From assembly GCF_001646665.1 (NCBI RefSeq), contig NZ_LWBU01000090.1, positions 131,517-195,516 on the forward strand: a stretch of 64,000 bases of DNA. Reading direction: 5' to 3'. This document shows, piece after piece, positions 35,992 through 45,829 of the stretch. Under the pieces are notes generated by a model. That model had not been told where the DNA came from, did not search any database, and saw nothing but the letters and a program-made list of their open reading frames with translations. The first letter of the stretch is position 1. Each line of letters begins with the position of its first letter. Origin of the DNA: Streptomyces noursei. Its GTDB lineage: Bacteria; Actinomycetota; Actinomycetes; Streptomycetales; Streptomycetaceae. Made by a program: the position numbers and the translations under genes.

Positions 35992-36540
35992 ATGAAGATC
36001 TCGAGCAGCACCCTGAAGCGGCTGGCCGTCCCGGCCCTGGTCGTGGGACTCGCCCTCCCGCTCGCCGCCGCGACACCGGCCACCTCCGCCGAGGCGGGCG
36101 CCACGGTCACCCGCTACAGCGGGACCGTCACGCTGAACGCCCGCACCGGCGTGGAGAACAGGGTCACCTTCTCCGCCAACGCGGCCCGCGAGCTGGTGGT
36201 CCGTGACACCTCGGGTCTCAAGATCGGCCCCGGGTGCAGGCGTGCCGGGACCGACGGCACCACCGCGGTCTGCGGGTCGCTGGCCGCGGTGACGCGCGTG
36301 CGGGCGATGGTCCGTGACGCCGACGACGTCGTCCGCGTCAACGTCGCCGAGGCCAGCACCATCGACGCCGGCAACGGCCGGGACCTGGTGCAGACCGGCG
36401 CGGCGAACGACACCATCAACGTCCGGGACGGCCAGGGCGGTGACCGGGTGGAGACCTGCGGCGGCGGCACCCACGACACCTTCTTCGCCGACGTCGCCGA
36501 TGTCGTCCCCATGACCTGCGAGAACCGGTTCTTCGAGTAG
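35992..36540 (+). CDS. Secreted protein with calcium-binding-like repeats
   Basis: A 182-residue secreted protein. A 32-residue signal peptide (KISSSTLKRLAVPALVVGLALPLAAATPATSA) is clear, GAAGGAGA-type ribosome-binding sequence precedes the ATG by about 10 nt. The C-terminal part DAGNGRDLVQTGAANDTINVRDGQGGDRV resembles RTX nonapeptide repeats that bind Ca2+, here only one or two units, followed by a Cys pair. The function is unknown; a small extracellular scaffold or binding protein is the simplest guess. The gene stands alone between a rhomboid-like gene and a convergent nucleotidyltransferase gene. Confidence 0.84.
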   Translation: MKISSSTLKRLAVPALVVGLALPLAAATPATSAEAGATVTRYSGTVTLNARTGVENRVTFSANAARELVVRDTSGLKIGPGCRRAGTDGTTAVCGSLAAVTRVRAMVRDADDVVRVNVAEASTIDAGNGRDLVQTGAANDTINVRDGQGGDRVETCGGGTHDTFFADVADVVPMTCENRFFE

Positions 36541-36686
36541 TCCCGGCCGCTCGGCCGGCCCCCGGCCCGGGGTGCGGTGCCCGCGGTACGCCCGCGGCCA
36601 CCGTCCCCGGGCCGGGCCGCGCCCGGACGCGAACGGGCGGACGGGCGGGCGGGCCGGGGCCGCCGTGCCCCCCGGGGCGCGCGGCG

Positions 36687-37520
36687 TCAGGGGCGTGGCG
36701 CCTTCACGCCGTGCACCGCCCGGTACTCGGCGGCCAGCCACGGGCCCAGGTCGTGCACCAGCATGTCCAGCACCGCCGCGTCGGCGTCCGCGGGCCGGCG
36801 CCCCACCGCGACGGCCGTCCGCATCGGGGCGGCCCACCGCGGGTAGTGGGCGGCGAACGCCTCCGCCATCTCGTCCAGGTCGCTCGTCCAGTCGCCCCGC
36901 AGCGGCAGTACCAGCGTGAATCCGGTACGCACCAGGTGGCGGCCCACCGCCCGGGCGAGCCGTGCGCGCTCCCGGCCCGCCGGTGCCTCGGCCAGCCGCT
37001 GCCGCCAGCGCGCCAGGAACAGCTCCAGGTCCCCGTTGGTCTCGCGGGCCAGCAGCGAGGTGGGCCGGTACGCCGGGAGCCGCGCGGCGAGGTCCTCGCC
37101 CAGCAGCGGGGTGCACAGGCAGGCGACGAAGAACCCCAGGTCGTACCGTTCCAGCTCGCTCAGGACCGTGCCGGCGCCGGCGAGCAGCGCCCCCACGCCG
37201 TCGATCTGCGGGAAGCGGGCGTCCAGTTCCGCCTCCAGGGCCGCGGCCGCCGCCCGGTCGGCCTCCGCCGGCTCCTCGCGCAGCACGATCAGCAGGTCCA
37301 GGTCGGAGACACCGGCGGTGGCGGCCCCGCGCGGAATGCTGCCGTACACGTACGCGCTGTGGAGACGTGACGGACCGGCGGCTCCGCCGCCCTCCGGGGT
37401 CCGCCCGGTCCCGAAGACCTCCGCGATCCGTTTCCGCGCCGCGTCGACCACCGGGACGAACACCTCCGGTACGCGGTCGAGCGAGCCCTCCCGGGCCAGG
37501 GTTCCGTTCTCGTTCAGCAC
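36687..37520 (-). CDS. Nucleotidyltransferase-domain protein
   Basis: A 277-residue protein with an MNT/KNTase-type nucleotidyltransferase core near residues 45-90: HSAYVYGSIPRGAATAGVSDLDLLIVL contains the GS...DLD catalytic signature (two metal-binding aspartates). The rest is helical. Relatives adenylylate small molecules such as aminoglycosides or modify proteins; the target here is unknown. The start is taken as a GTG at 37520; the same frame stays open far into the antisense strand of lon, but that part has no family similarity. It is divergent from lon. Confidence 0.8.
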   Translation of the reverse strand: MLNENGTLAREGSLDRVPEVFVPVVDAARKRIAEVFGTGRTPEGGGAAGPSRLHSAYVYGSIPRGAATAGVSDLDLLIVLREEPAEADRAAAAALEAELDARFPQIDGVGALLAGAGTVLSELERYDLGFFVACLCTPLLGEDLAARLPAYRPTSLLARETNGDLELFLARWRQRLAEAPAGRERARLARAVGRHLVRTGFTLVLPLRGDWTSDLDEMAEAFAAHYPRWAAPMRTAVAVGRRPADADAAVLDMLVHDLGPWLAAEYRAVHGVKAPRP

Positions 37521-37554
37521 CCGCCCACTCTGCCGCTCCGGGCGGCGAACGAGT

Positions 37555-37571
37555 GATCGCTGAGAGCGAAC
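37555..37571. promoter_or_regulatory. ClgR-like operator upstream of lon
   Basis: GATCGCTGAGAGCGAAC is a near-perfect palindrome; read on the minus strand it contains GTTCGC-N5-GCG, the motif I recall for ClgR, the Streptomyces activator of clp and lon genes. It lies 74 bp before the lon ATG. Confidence 0.65.
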
Positions 37572-37644
37572 AGGAGTGGGGAACACCCCGGCTGTCATAA
37601 GCATTGAGTGTGTACAGCTCAACTTGACTGCCGAAGGGGAGATC

Positions 37645-40065
37645 ATGGCTTCGACGTCCACACCGCTCACCCTGCCCGTGCTGCCGCTCGACGACGAGGT
37701 CGTGCTGCCCGGGATGGTGGTGCCGCTCGACCTGTCCGACACCGAGGTGCGCGCCGCGGTGGAGGCGGCCCAGGCGGCCGCCCGGTCGTCCGGGACACCG
37801 GGCGGCAAGCCCAGGGTCCTGCTGGTGCCGCGCATCGACGGCACGTACGCGGGGACCGGCGTGCTCGGCACCGTCGAACAGGTGGGGCGGCTCTCCGACG
37901 GCGACCCCGGCGCGCTCATCCGCGGCCGCGGCCGGGTGAGGATCGGCGCCGGCACGACCGGCCCGGGCGCCGCGCTGTGGGTCGAGGGCACCACCGTCGA
38001 GGAGTCGGTGCCCGACCCGCTGCCCGGCCAGGTCGCCGACCTCGTCAAGGAGTACAAGGCGCTGGCCACCAGCTGGCTCAAGAAGCGCGGCGCCTGGCAG
38101 GTCGTGGACCGCGTCCAGCAGATCGACGGCGTCTCCGCCCTCGCCGACAACTCCGGCTACTCGCCCTTCCTCACCGTCGCCCAGAAGGTCGAGCTGCTGG
38201 AGACGGAGGACCCCGTCGCCCGCCTGAGGCTCGCCACCGAGCAGCTGCGCGAGCACCTCGCCGAGCAGGACGTCGCCGAGTCCATCGCCAAGGACGTCCA
38301 GGAGGGCGTCGACAAGCAGCAGCGGGAGTTCCTGCTGCGCCGCCAGCTCGAAGCCGTGCGCAAGGAGCTGCGCGAGCTGAACGGCGAGAAGGACGGGGAG
38401 GAGTCCGACGACTACCGGGCCCGCGTCGAGGCGGCCGACCTGCCCGGGAAGGTCCGCGAGGCCGCCCTCAAGGAGGTCGACAAGCTGGAGCGGTCCAGCG
38501 ACCAGAACCCCGAGACCGCCTGGATCCGCACCTGGCTCGACACGGTCCTGGAGATGCCGTGGAACGAGCGCACCGAGGACAGTTACGACATCCGGGGCGC
38601 CAAGGAGGTCCTCGACGCCGAGCACGCCGGCCTGGAGGACGTGAAGGAGCGCATCACCGAGTACCTCGCGGTGCGCAAGCGGCGCGCCGACCGCGGCCTG
38701 GGCGTCGTGGGCGGGCGGCGCGGCGGCGCCGTGCTGGCGCTGGTCGGGCCCCCCGGGGTCGGCAAGACCTCGCTCGGCGAGTCCGTCGCGCACGCGATGG
38801 GCCGGAAGTTCGTGCGGGTCGCCCTCGGCGGCGTACGCGACGAGGCGGAGATCCGCGGCCACCGGCGCACCTACGTCGGCGCCCTGCCCGGCCGGATCGT
38901 GCGGGCCGTCAAGGAGGCCGGGTCCATGAACCCGGTGGTGCTGCTCGACGAGATCGACAAGGTCGGCTCCGACTTCCGGGGCGACCCGGCGGCCGCGCTG
39001 CTGGAGGTCCTCGACCCGGCGCAGAACCACACCTTCCGCGACCACTACCTGGAAGTGGAACTGGACCTGTCCGACGTGGTCTTCCTCGCCACCGCCAACG
39101 TCCTGGAGTCCATCCCCGAGGCCCTGCTCGACCGCATGGAGCTGGTCCGCCTCGACGGCTACACCGAGGACGAGAAGGTCGTCATCGCCCGGGACCACCT
39201 GGTGCCGCGCCAGCTGGAGCGGGCCGGCCTGGAGGGCGGTGAGGTGGCGCTGGACGAGTCGGCGCTGCGCAGGCTGGCGGGCGAGTACACCCGCGAGGCG
39301 GGCGTGCGGAACCTGGAGCGGTCGATCGCCCGGCTGCTGCGCAAGGTGGCCGCCCAGCACGAACTGGGCGACCGGGAGCTGCCCTTCACGGTGGGCGCGG
39401 ACGACCTGCGGGACCTGATCGGCCGGCCGCACCACGTGCCCGAGTCCGCCCAGGACCCGGCCGAGCGGCGCACCTCGGTGCCGGGCGTGGCCACCGGTCT
39501 GGCGGTCACCGGCGCGGGCGGGGACGTCCTGTTCGTCGAGGCGTCGCTGGCCGACCCGGAGACGGGCGCGGCGGGTCTGACCCTCACCGGCCAGCTCGGT
39601 GACGTGATGAAGGAGTCGGCGCAGATCGCGCTGAGCTTCCTGCGCTCGCACGGCGCCGAACTGGAGCTGCCCGTCACCGGCCTCAAGGACCGGGGCGTGC
39701 ACATCCACTTCCCGGCCGGCGCGGTGCCCAAGGACGGGCCCAGCGCGGGCATCACCATGACGACGGCGCTCGCGTCGCTGCTGTCCGGGCGGCTGGTCCG
39801 TACGGACGTGGCGATGACCGGCGAGGTGTCGCTGACCGGGCGGGTGCTGCCGATCGGCGGCGTCAAGCAGAAGCTGCTGGCCGCGCACCGGGCGGGCATC
39901 ACCACCGTGGTCATCCCGAAGCGGAACGAGGCGGACCTGGACGACGTCCCGGCCGAGATCCTCGACAAGCTGGAGGTCCACCCGGTCACCGACGTCCGCC
40001 AGGTGCTGGAACTGGCCCTCGCGCCGGCGACCACGGCCCCGGCCGCCGAACCCGTCGCGGCCTGA
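37645..40065 (+). CDS. lon: ATP-dependent Lon protease
   Basis: An 806-residue Lon protease that degrades misfolded and regulatory proteins in the cytosol. The N-terminal LonN domain ([21 protein letters not shown]) extends to about 200, a coiled coil region follows, then the AAA+ module with Walker [10 protein letters not shown] and Walker [10 protein letters not shown], and the C-terminal protease with catalytic Ser700 in [10 protein letters not shown] and the partner Lys in [16 protein letters not shown]. Length is normal for the bacterial family. The ATG at 37645 has GGGGA about 6 nt upstream. A ClgR-like box precedes it, in line with control by ClgR known for Streptomyces lon. Confidence 0.97.
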   Translation: MASTSTPLTLPVLPLDDEVVLPGMVVPLDLSDTEVRAAVEAAQAAARSSGTPGGKPRVLLVPRIDGTYAGTGVLGTVEQVGRLSDGDPGALIRGRGRVRIGAGTTGPGAALWVEGTTVEESVPDPLPGQVADLVKEYKALATSWLKKRGAWQVVDRVQQIDGVSALADNSGYSPFLTVAQKVELLETEDPVARLRLATEQLREHLAEQDVAESIAKDVQEGVDKQQREFLLRRQLEAVRKELRELNGEKDGEESDDYRARVEAADLPGKVREAALKEVDKLERSSDQNPETAWIRTWLDTVLEMPWNERTEDSYDIRGAKEVLDAEHAGLEDVKERITEYLAVRKRRADRGLGVVGGRRGGAVLALVGPPGVGKTSLGESVAHAMGRKFVRVALGGVRDEAEIRGHRRTYVGALPGRIVRAVKEAGSMNPVVLLDEIDKVGSDFRGDPAAALLEVLDPAQNHTFRDHYLEVELDLSDVVFLATANVLESIPEALLDRMELVRLDGYTEDEKVVIARDHLVPRQLERAGLEGGEVALDESALRRLAGEYTREAGVRNLERSIARLLRKVAAQHELGDRELPFTVGADDLRDLIGRPHHVPESAQDPAERRTSVPGVATGLAVTGAGGDVLFVEASLADPETGAAGLTLTGQLGDVMKESAQIALSFLRSHGAELELPVTGLKDRGVHIHFPAGAVPKDGPSAGITMTTALASLLSGRLVRTDVAMTGEVSLTGRVLPIGGVKQKLLAAHRAGITTVVIPKRNEADLDDVPAEILDKLEVHPVTDVRQVLELALAPATTAPAAEPVAA

Positions 40066-40256
40066 TCCCGGGCCGGGGCCTCGTCACCGTCGCCCCGGCC
40101 CGCCGGCCGGCCCCGCCGCACCCCCGAGCGGCGGGGCCTCCGCGCGGAGACGCTCACCCGCCCGGTGCCCCGCGCCCCGTGCCCGGCGCCCGGCGCTCAA
40201 GACCCCGGGCTCAGAGCCCCGTGCCCCGCGTGCAAAGCCCCCGCCCCGCACCGGCG

Positions 40257-41063
40257 TCAGGCGCCGGCGGCCTTCACGGCCCGGTCGTACAGGGCCCGCG
40301 TCCTGGCGTCGAAGAGGACGGCCGTCGACTCCTCGTCCGTCTCGCCGCCGCTGAGCACACCGATCAGCCGGCCGCCGGCCAGCCACGGGCTGCCGCTCGT
40401 GCCGTCGAAGAAGCCGCCGCACTCCATCAGCATCGAACCGGGCAGGTCCGGGTCCCTGCGGGTGTCCGTGGTGCAGGAGATGGGGCCGTCGGACGGGTTG
40501 CGATCCTTGTTCGGGTAGCCGGTCACCGTCACCCGCCGCTCGGGACCGGACGCCCAGTCGGGCCGGGCAGCGCCCACCACCTGCTGGACCTGGCGGCCCC
40601 GGCCGTCCGGCTCCAGCGTCAGGAAGGCGTAGTCGTGGGCGTCCGCGTCGGCACCGGCGGCCTTCCACGCGTCGGCCACCAGCACCGTACGGACCTTCCA
40701 CGTGCCGTACGGGGCGGGGTCGCCGCTCCCGCCCCGGTAGCCGGGCGCGAAGGAGAAGCCGGAACTCGCCGAACCGTCCGCGAACACGCAGTGCGCGGCG
40801 GTCGCGACGAGATTGCCCCGCGGGCTGTCGACCACGCTCGCCGTGCACCAGTGGCCGTCCTCGTCGAGGAGCACCCCCACCGACCGCACCCCGGCGGACG
40901 GCACCGCCGAGCGCTGCGGCGGCGCGGGCCGGGCGCTCGCGGCACCCGCGGCGGCGCCCCCGCCCGCACCGTCCGTGCGGGCGGCCGAGTGCGACGGCCC
41001 CCCGCACGCGGTGGCGGTGGCGACGACGGCGACGATCCACGGCAACGGTCTCTTCCAGCGCAT
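40257..41063 (-). CDS. Secreted trypsin-like serine protease
   Basis: A 268-residue exported protease of the chymotrypsin fold. A short signal segment (KRPLPWIVAVVATATACGG) may be a lipoprotein signal with Cys near residue 20, though the lipobox is imperfect. The triad is complete: VATAAHC (His), AHDYAFLTL (Asp) and GGFFDGTSGSPWL (Ser). SVGVLLDEDGHWCTASVV and GYPNKDRNPSDGPISC match V8/trypsin-like streptomycete proteases, with several cysteines for disulfides. The ATG at 41063 is preferred because AAGGA lies 8 nt upstream; an ATG at 41072 abuts it. Confidence 0.88.
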   Translation of the reverse strand: MRWKRPLPWIVAVVATATACGGPSHSAARTDGAGGGAAAGAASARPAPPQRSAVPSAGVRSVGVLLDEDGHWCTASVVDSPRGNLVATAAHCVFADGSASSGFSFAPGYRGGSGDPAPYGTWKVRTVLVADAWKAAGADADAHDYAFLTLEPDGRGRQVQQVVGAARPDWASGPERRVTVTGYPNKDRNPSDGPISCTTDTRRDPDLPGSMLMECGGFFDGTSGSPWLAGGRLIGVLSGGETDEESTAVLFDARTRALYDRAVKAAGA

Positions 41064-41094
41064 ACGGCCCATCCTTGCCCATGGGCCGGGCCGA

Positions 41095-42078
41095 TCAGTC
41101 ACCCAGCCAGCCCCGGGACGACGCCCGCGCCCCGGCCTGGAACCGCGTCCGGGCGTCCAGCGACTCCAGCAGCCGGCTGATCCGCCGCCGCGCGGTGTGC
41201 ACATGGACGCCCAGCCGGCGCGCGATCGCCTCGTCCTTCAGCCCCGCCGCCAGCAGCGCCAGCAGTTCGCGCTGCGCCCCGGGCGGCCCGGCCGCCGCCC
41301 CGTCCTCCGGCGCCACCAGCGGTTCGGCCCGCTCCCACACCGCCTCGAACAGCGGCAGCAGTGTCCCGCACAGCAGCCCGTCGCCGATCACCAGCGCGGC
41401 CGCCCGCGGCCCCGCGGCCTCCGTCGGCGGCAGCAGCGTGACGCGCCGGTCCACCGCGACCAGCCGCGCCGGGACGTCCGCGGCCACCCGCAGCCGCAGC
41501 CCGCGCCCGACGAGGCCCGTCAGGGCCCGTACCCGCCCCGGGTCCGCGAGCCCGGACCGGTCCAGCACCGCCCGCACCCGCACCCCCCGGGCCAGCAGCG
41601 ACTCGACGTCCAGCGCGGTGAACGGCGGGCGGTCCAGGAGCACGACCTCCCGTTCCGCGCCGTCCAGCAGCCGCGCGGCGCGCTCGGCGATGGCCCGCCG
41701 GCCCCTCACGACGTCCACGCGCCCCCGTTCGCCTCCGTGGGCGCCCGCGTCCCCGGCGAATCGGTCCGCGGCCAGCCGCAACCGGGCCAACTCGGCGGAC
41801 TTCATGTGCAGTTCCGCCTGGCGGCGGTGGATCAGCGTGCGGAGGGCGGCGGCGGGTGCGGCCGGGTGCGGCAGCGCGTCCCCCGCGTCGGAGGGATCGG
41901 GCGGCCGGGCGAAACCGTGCGCGACGAGCCGGTCGAGTGCCGCGTCCAGTCGTTCGCGCGGCAGGTCGAGCAGCCGCGCCAACTCCTCCGCCCCGTCCGC
42001 CTGTTCCGCCAGCAGCGCCTCGTAGGCGCGCTCCTCGGTCCTGCCCAGGCCGAGAGTGGTCAGTTCTCCCTGGATCAT
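41095..42078 (-). CDS. TrmB-like / LuxR-type HTH regulator
   Basis: A 327-residue regulator with two DNA-binding-like ends. The N-terminus (TLGLGRTEERAYEALLAEQ...LARLLDLPRERLDAALDRLVAHG) is a TrmB-like winged helix; the centre (REVVLLDRPPFTAL...) resembles the phospholipase-D-like sensor of TrmB proteins; the C-terminus (LLALLAAGLKDEAIARRLGVHVHTARRRISRLLESL) is a LuxR/GerE helix-turn-helix. This architecture is common in Streptomyces. It is divergent from a secreted M4 protease gene, with a long dyad in between, so it likely regulates that protease and itself. The ATG at 42078 lacks a strong ribosome-binding site. Confidence 0.88.
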   Translation of the reverse strand: MIQGELTTLGLGRTEERAYEALLAEQADGAEELARLLDLPRERLDAALDRLVAHGFARPPDPSDAGDALPHPAAPAAALRTLIHRRQAELHMKSAELARLRLAADRFAGDAGAHGGERGRVDVVRGRRAIAERAARLLDGAEREVVLLDRPPFTALDVESLLARGVRVRAVLDRSGLADPGRVRALTGLVGRGLRLRVAADVPARLVAVDRRVTLLPPTEAAGPRAAALVIGDGLLCGTLLPLFEAVWERAEPLVAPEDGAAAGPPGAQRELLALLAAGLKDEAIARRLGVHVHTARRRISRLLESLDARTRFQAGARASSRGWLGD

Positions 42079-42102
42079 GCGTCGGATTCTCACTCCGCCT
42101 TC

Positions 42103-42125
42103 ACACGCCACACAAGTGTGCGTGT
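42103..42125. promoter_or_regulatory. Candidate operator between LuxR-type regulator and M4 protease
   Basis: ACACGC-C-ACAC-AA-GTGT-GCGTGT is an inverted repeat with 10-bp arms and one unpaired base. It lies 25 bp upstream of the regulator start and about 100 bp before the protease start. Confidence 0.5.
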
Positions 42126-42227
42126 CCACTTCTCAACCCCCCGCGACCGTTGCCGCGCTGCCACCCCACGGCTTGCATGGCCATGACCACCTGAACGGCT
42201 GACCAGCACGTGGGAGGGATACGGACC

Positions 42228-45047
42228 GTGCGCGAACCCAGCACGCCCAGCACGCACTCGGGAACATCCGGCATACGGGCGGGGGCCCGGGCGGCGGCTC
42301 TGCTCGCCGCCGCCGGGCTCCTGATCACGGCGGTTCCGGCCTCGGCGGCGACCCCGCCGGCCGCCGAACCGCCGGCCGACGTCATCCCGGGGGCGCGGAC
42401 CGCGACCCCGGCGCTCGTCGACGGCATCAACGAGGCGACGGACGCGGGGGCGAGCCCGGCGGACGCGGCGCGCGAGCACCTCGCCGCCCGGGAGAGCCGC
42501 TACAAGATCGCCGAACCGGGGCGTGATCTCGCCCCCGTACAGACGCTGAAGCGCGGTGCGGAGGAGACGGTACGGCTCCAGCAGAAGCACAGGGGCGTGC
42601 CCGTGCTCGGCGGGCAGTACGTGGTCCGGATGGAGAAGAAGGGCGGCGAGCGGGTCGTCACCGGCACGTCCGGCAAGTACTTCACGGGCCTGACGACCGG
42701 CGTGGCACCGGCCGTGGACAAGGACGTGGCGGTGCGCCGCGCGGTCGCGGCGACCCTGCAGCGGCTCGGCGGCCACCGGCTGGCGCTCACCGACGCCCGG
42801 CGCGCCGAGGAGCGCGCCCAGCCCCTGCGCGGCACCGCCGCCGGGCTGGTGGTCGTCCCGCGCGGCGAGGGCGTGCTGACGTACCACGTGACGGTGCGCG
42901 GCACCCACCCGCTGACCGGCGCGCCCGTGCTCCAGCACGTGTACGTCGACGCACGGGCCGGCTTCCCGGTCCTCCAGTACAGCGGCATCAAGACGCTCAC
43001 GCCGCCGAAGGCCCCGGCGGGGGCGGCGGCCGCGAAGAAGGCCGACGCCCCGGACGGTCCGGGCACCGGGGCCGTGGGCAGCGGCACGCTGCTGAGCGGC
43101 GCCAAGGTGGACCTCAACGTCAGCAGGGCAGCGGACGACCGGTACGTGATGACCGACCGCGCCCGGATGGCGGACGGCAGCAAGGCCGCGCTCACCACGT
43201 GGGACGCGCGCGACAAGGACGTCTTCGAGGTGCTGGGCGGCTGGCCGGCGGACCTGAAGGAGTTCGGCTCGCCGAGCGCGGAGTTCGGCAAGGACGCCAC
43301 GGAGGCGGGAGCCGTCGACGCGCACTGGGCGGCCGGGCAGGTCTACGACTACTACAAGCGGCACCACGGCAGGGACGGCCTCGACGGGCGGGGCGCCGCG
43401 GTCAACAGCCTGGTGGGCGTCACCCAGTTCGGCATGCCGTACGTCAACGCCTTCTGGGACGGAACCAAGATGGTGTACGGCTCCGGCGACGCCGACTACA
43501 AGCCGCTCTCGGCCGACCTCGACGTGGTCGGCCACGAGATGACCCACGGCGTGGTCGAGAACACCGCCAACCTGGTGTACGCGGGCCAGTCCGGCGCCCT
43601 CAACGAGGCCGTCGCCGACTACTTCGGCAACGCCATCGACGTGACGCGGTCCGGCATGGCGATGGACCACCCGGACGCGGGCCTCATCGGCGAGGACCTG
43701 TGCCGCACCAAGGCCCCCCGCGACTGCGCCTTCCGCGACCTCGACGACGGCGCCACCACCTCCCGCGACTTCCTCGGCGCCACCTTCGGCACCGACAACG
43801 GCGGGGTGCACCTCAACTCGACGATCTTCTCCGGCGCGCTGTGGGACATGCGGCAGGACCTGGGCGCCGAGCTGGCCGACCGGATCGTGTACAAGGCGCT
43901 GACCGAGTACATGACCCCGCTCGACGGCTTCACCGACGGCCGCAACGCGGTCCTGGCGGCGGCGAAGGACCTGGGCGTCACGGGCGCGCGGCTGAACACG
44001 GCCAAGCGGTCCTTCAACGCCCACGGCATCGTGGCCGGCTGGGAGAACGCCCTGGGCGTCGACTCCGACCAGCTCTTCGGGAAGCTGAACATCTCGGGCA
44101 CCGGGGTGCAGGCGGGCGGCGGCTGGTGGACGGTCGCCAAGTCCAACGACGACGGCACCGAGCCGTACTCCGTCTACGCCGGCCGCGCGGACGGCAAGGG
44201 CGCCCCGAAGCTCATCAGCCCCAATGACGGTCGCTACCACGTCTACCCGGCCACGGACGGCAGGACCGTCGTCTGGACGGCGTACGGGGCGACGAGCGTG
44301 GACATCCTGTCGCGGCCCCTCGCGGGCGGCCCCATCAAGAGGCTGTACTCGTCCACCACCATGGACGTCGGCGGGCTGCGGGTCGACAAGGGCGTCACGG
44401 TCTTCGAGGAGCTGGGGCTGTTCACCCGGCACGTCGTCCACCTGCGCCCCGGCGACGTCACGCCCACGTACGTGGACGGCGGCGGCGACGACGTCCTGAC
44501 CGGCCTGCCGTCCCTCGCGCACGGGCGGATCGCCTACGCCAAGCTGTACCCGGAGGGCGGCACCTACCGGCTCGGGGTGGAGCTGCTCGACCTCGCGACC
44601 GGGCGCAAGACCCTGACCGAGCCGCTGGACGAGCCGCAGACCTTGGGGCAGACCGGCCTCAACGGCAAGCACGTCTTCTGGCTGACCGACGCGAACAGCG
44701 CCGACGAAGGGCGGACGGGCATCCGCCGCGCGAACGTCGACGGCACCGGCACCTACGACATCAGCGGCGAGGGCAAGCCCGGCGCGCTGATCGCCTCCGA
44801 CCTGACGGTCTCGGAGACGGCGGTCACGGTCAACGCGTCCCTGCCGGACACCGCGTACCGCAACGAGACGCTGCCGAAGAACTGGCAGCTGACGACCGAC
44901 GGCACCCGCAAGGAGCGCGTCTCCTGCAACCGGGGCGAGCAGCTCTCCCCGGCGGCGGTCGAAGGCACCCAGGTGGTCTGGATCGACGGCACCACCGGCT
45001 GGACGGACCTGGTCACCCGCACCCGCCCGGCCGGCCGCTGCGGCTGA
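42228..45047 (+). CDS. Secreted thermolysin-family (M4) metalloprotease
   Basis: A 939-residue secreted neutral protease, long for its family. A signal peptide covers about the first 40 residues; FTP and PepSY propeptide domains occupy roughly 60-270 (KYKIAEP-like and VTYHVTVRGTHPLTGAP regions). The catalytic domain shows HEMTH at residues 436-440 with the third zinc ligand in SGALNEAVADYFG, and the DNGGVHLNSTIFSGALWDM region with a substrate-binding His. The last ~300 residues form a repeated beta-rich domain (TolB/propeller-like) of unknown role. The GTG at 42228 lies about 10 nt after GGAGGG; a GTG at 42210 is the alternative. Confidence 0.93.
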   Translation: MREPSTPSTHSGTSGIRAGARAAALLAAAGLLITAVPASAATPPAAEPPADVIPGARTATPALVDGINEATDAGASPADAAREHLAARESRYKIAEPGRDLAPVQTLKRGAEETVRLQQKHRGVPVLGGQYVVRMEKKGGERVVTGTSGKYFTGLTTGVAPAVDKDVAVRRAVAATLQRLGGHRLALTDARRAEERAQPLRGTAAGLVVVPRGEGVLTYHVTVRGTHPLTGAPVLQHVYVDARAGFPVLQYSGIKTLTPPKAPAGAAAAKKADAPDGPGTGAVGSGTLLSGAKVDLNVSRAADDRYVMTDRARMADGSKAALTTWDARDKDVFEVLGGWPADLKEFGSPSAEFGKDATEAGAVDAHWAAGQVYDYYKRHHGRDGLDGRGAAVNSLVGVTQFGMPYVNAFWDGTKMVYGSGDADYKPLSADLDVVGHEMTHGVVENTANLVYAGQSGALNEAVADYFGNAIDVTRSGMAMDHPDAGLIGEDLCRTKAPRDCAFRDLDDGATTSRDFLGATFGTDNGGVHLNSTIFSGALWDMRQDLGAELADRIVYKALTEYMTPLDGFTDGRNAVLAAAKDLGVTGARLNTAKRSFNAHGIVAGWENALGVDSDQLFGKLNISGTGVQAGGGWWTVAKSNDDGTEPYSVYAGRADGKGAPKLISPNDGRYHVYPATDGRTVVWTAYGATSVDILSRPLAGGPIKRLYSSTTMDVGGLRVDKGVTVFEELGLFTRHVVHLRPGDVTPTYVDGGGDDVLTGLPSLAHGRIAYAKLYPEGGTYRLGVELLDLATGRKTLTEPLDEPQTLGQTGLNGKHVFWLTDANSADEGRTGIRRANVDGTGTYDISGEGKPGALIASDLTVSETAVTVNASLPDTAYRNETLPKNWQLTTDGTRKERVSCNRGEQLSPAAVEGTQVVWIDGTTGWTDLVTRTRPAGRCG

Positions 45048-45083
45048 GCCCGCGTCCCGCGTCCCGTACGACAGGGACCGGCA

Positions 45084-45115
45084 GGAACCCCCGGCGCACC
45101 CGCGCCGGGGGTTCC
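45084..45115 (+). terminator. Terminator after M4 protease
   Basis: A perfect 14-bp inverted repeat (GGAACCCCCGGCGC at 45084-45097, complement at 45102-45115) with a 4-nt loop, about 35 bp beyond the protease stop. Confidence 0.8.
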
Positions 45116-45334
45116 CGCGTTCTCCGGGCGGCGCGGGCCGGCCGGGCCCCGGCGGGGCCGGGCGGAGCCGTGCCCCGCCGGGCGGGCGCCGGACGTCGTG
45201 CGCGGAGAACCCGGCCGCGGCGCAGGGGCGCAGTGCCACCGCCGGTCCGTTCCTGCGAAATACTGGACGAGCCGCGGCGATGGCCGCCGCCGAGAACGAC
45301 TTTCACGCCGAGGAAAGCCCACGAGGGGTGCTAC

Positions 45335-45829
45335 GTGCAGGCAAGCCGTACGGGGAACGACGCCGCGCCCGGGGCCGCGACCGACGAGGGCCGCGGCGGG
45401 GACCACGAATTCCTCGCCCTGGAGCGCGAACTGGCGGTCTTCCTGCGGCGCGCCCGCGCCTCGTCCGGCGAGATGGCGCGCGAGGTCCACCCCGAGCTCG
45501 AACCCGCCGCCTACGGCCTGCTCGTCCGGCTGGAGGACGCCGGCACCCAGCGCGCCACCGAACTCGCCGCCTACTTCGGCGTCGGCAAGGCCACCATGAG
45601 CCGCCAGCTGCGCGCCCTGGAGGACCTGGGGCTCGTCGCCCGCGCCCCCGACCCCGCCGACGGCCGCGCCTCCCTCGTCCGCCTCACCGACGAGGGCCGC
45701 AGCCGCTTCCGCCGCGTACGCGACGCCCGCCGCGCCCGCTACATGCGCAAGCTCGCCGGCTGGGACCGCGCCGAGGTCGCCGAACTGGCCCGCCTGCTGC
45801 ACCAGCTCAACGCGGGCAGCGACGACTAG
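45335..45829 (+). CDS. MarR-family transcriptional regulator
   Basis: A 164-residue MarR-type regulator. The winged HTH is clear: AAYGLLVRLEDAGTQRATELAAYFGVGKATMSRQLRALEDLGLVARAPDPADGRASLVRLT, and terminal helices form the dimer interface. The ligand and targets are unknown. The GTG at 45335 lies 6 nt after GAGGGG. The stop codon shares the CTAG tetramer at 45826-45829 with the stop of the convergent PP2C-like gene, so transcripts of the two genes overlap. Confidence 0.92.
   Translation: MQASRTGNDAAPGAATDEGRGGDHEFLALERELAVFLRRARASSGEMAREVHPELEPAAYGLLVRLEDAGTQRATELAAYFGVGKATMSRQLRALEDLGLVARAPDPADGRASLVRLTDEGRSRFRRVRDARRARYMRKLAGWDRAEVAELARLLHQLNAGSDD

Noticed and set aside
37521..38150. Upstream extension of the nucleotidyltransferase frame into lon
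   Set aside because: It would read antisense through the lon N-domain and cover the lon promoter; the family core begins well after the GTG at 37520.
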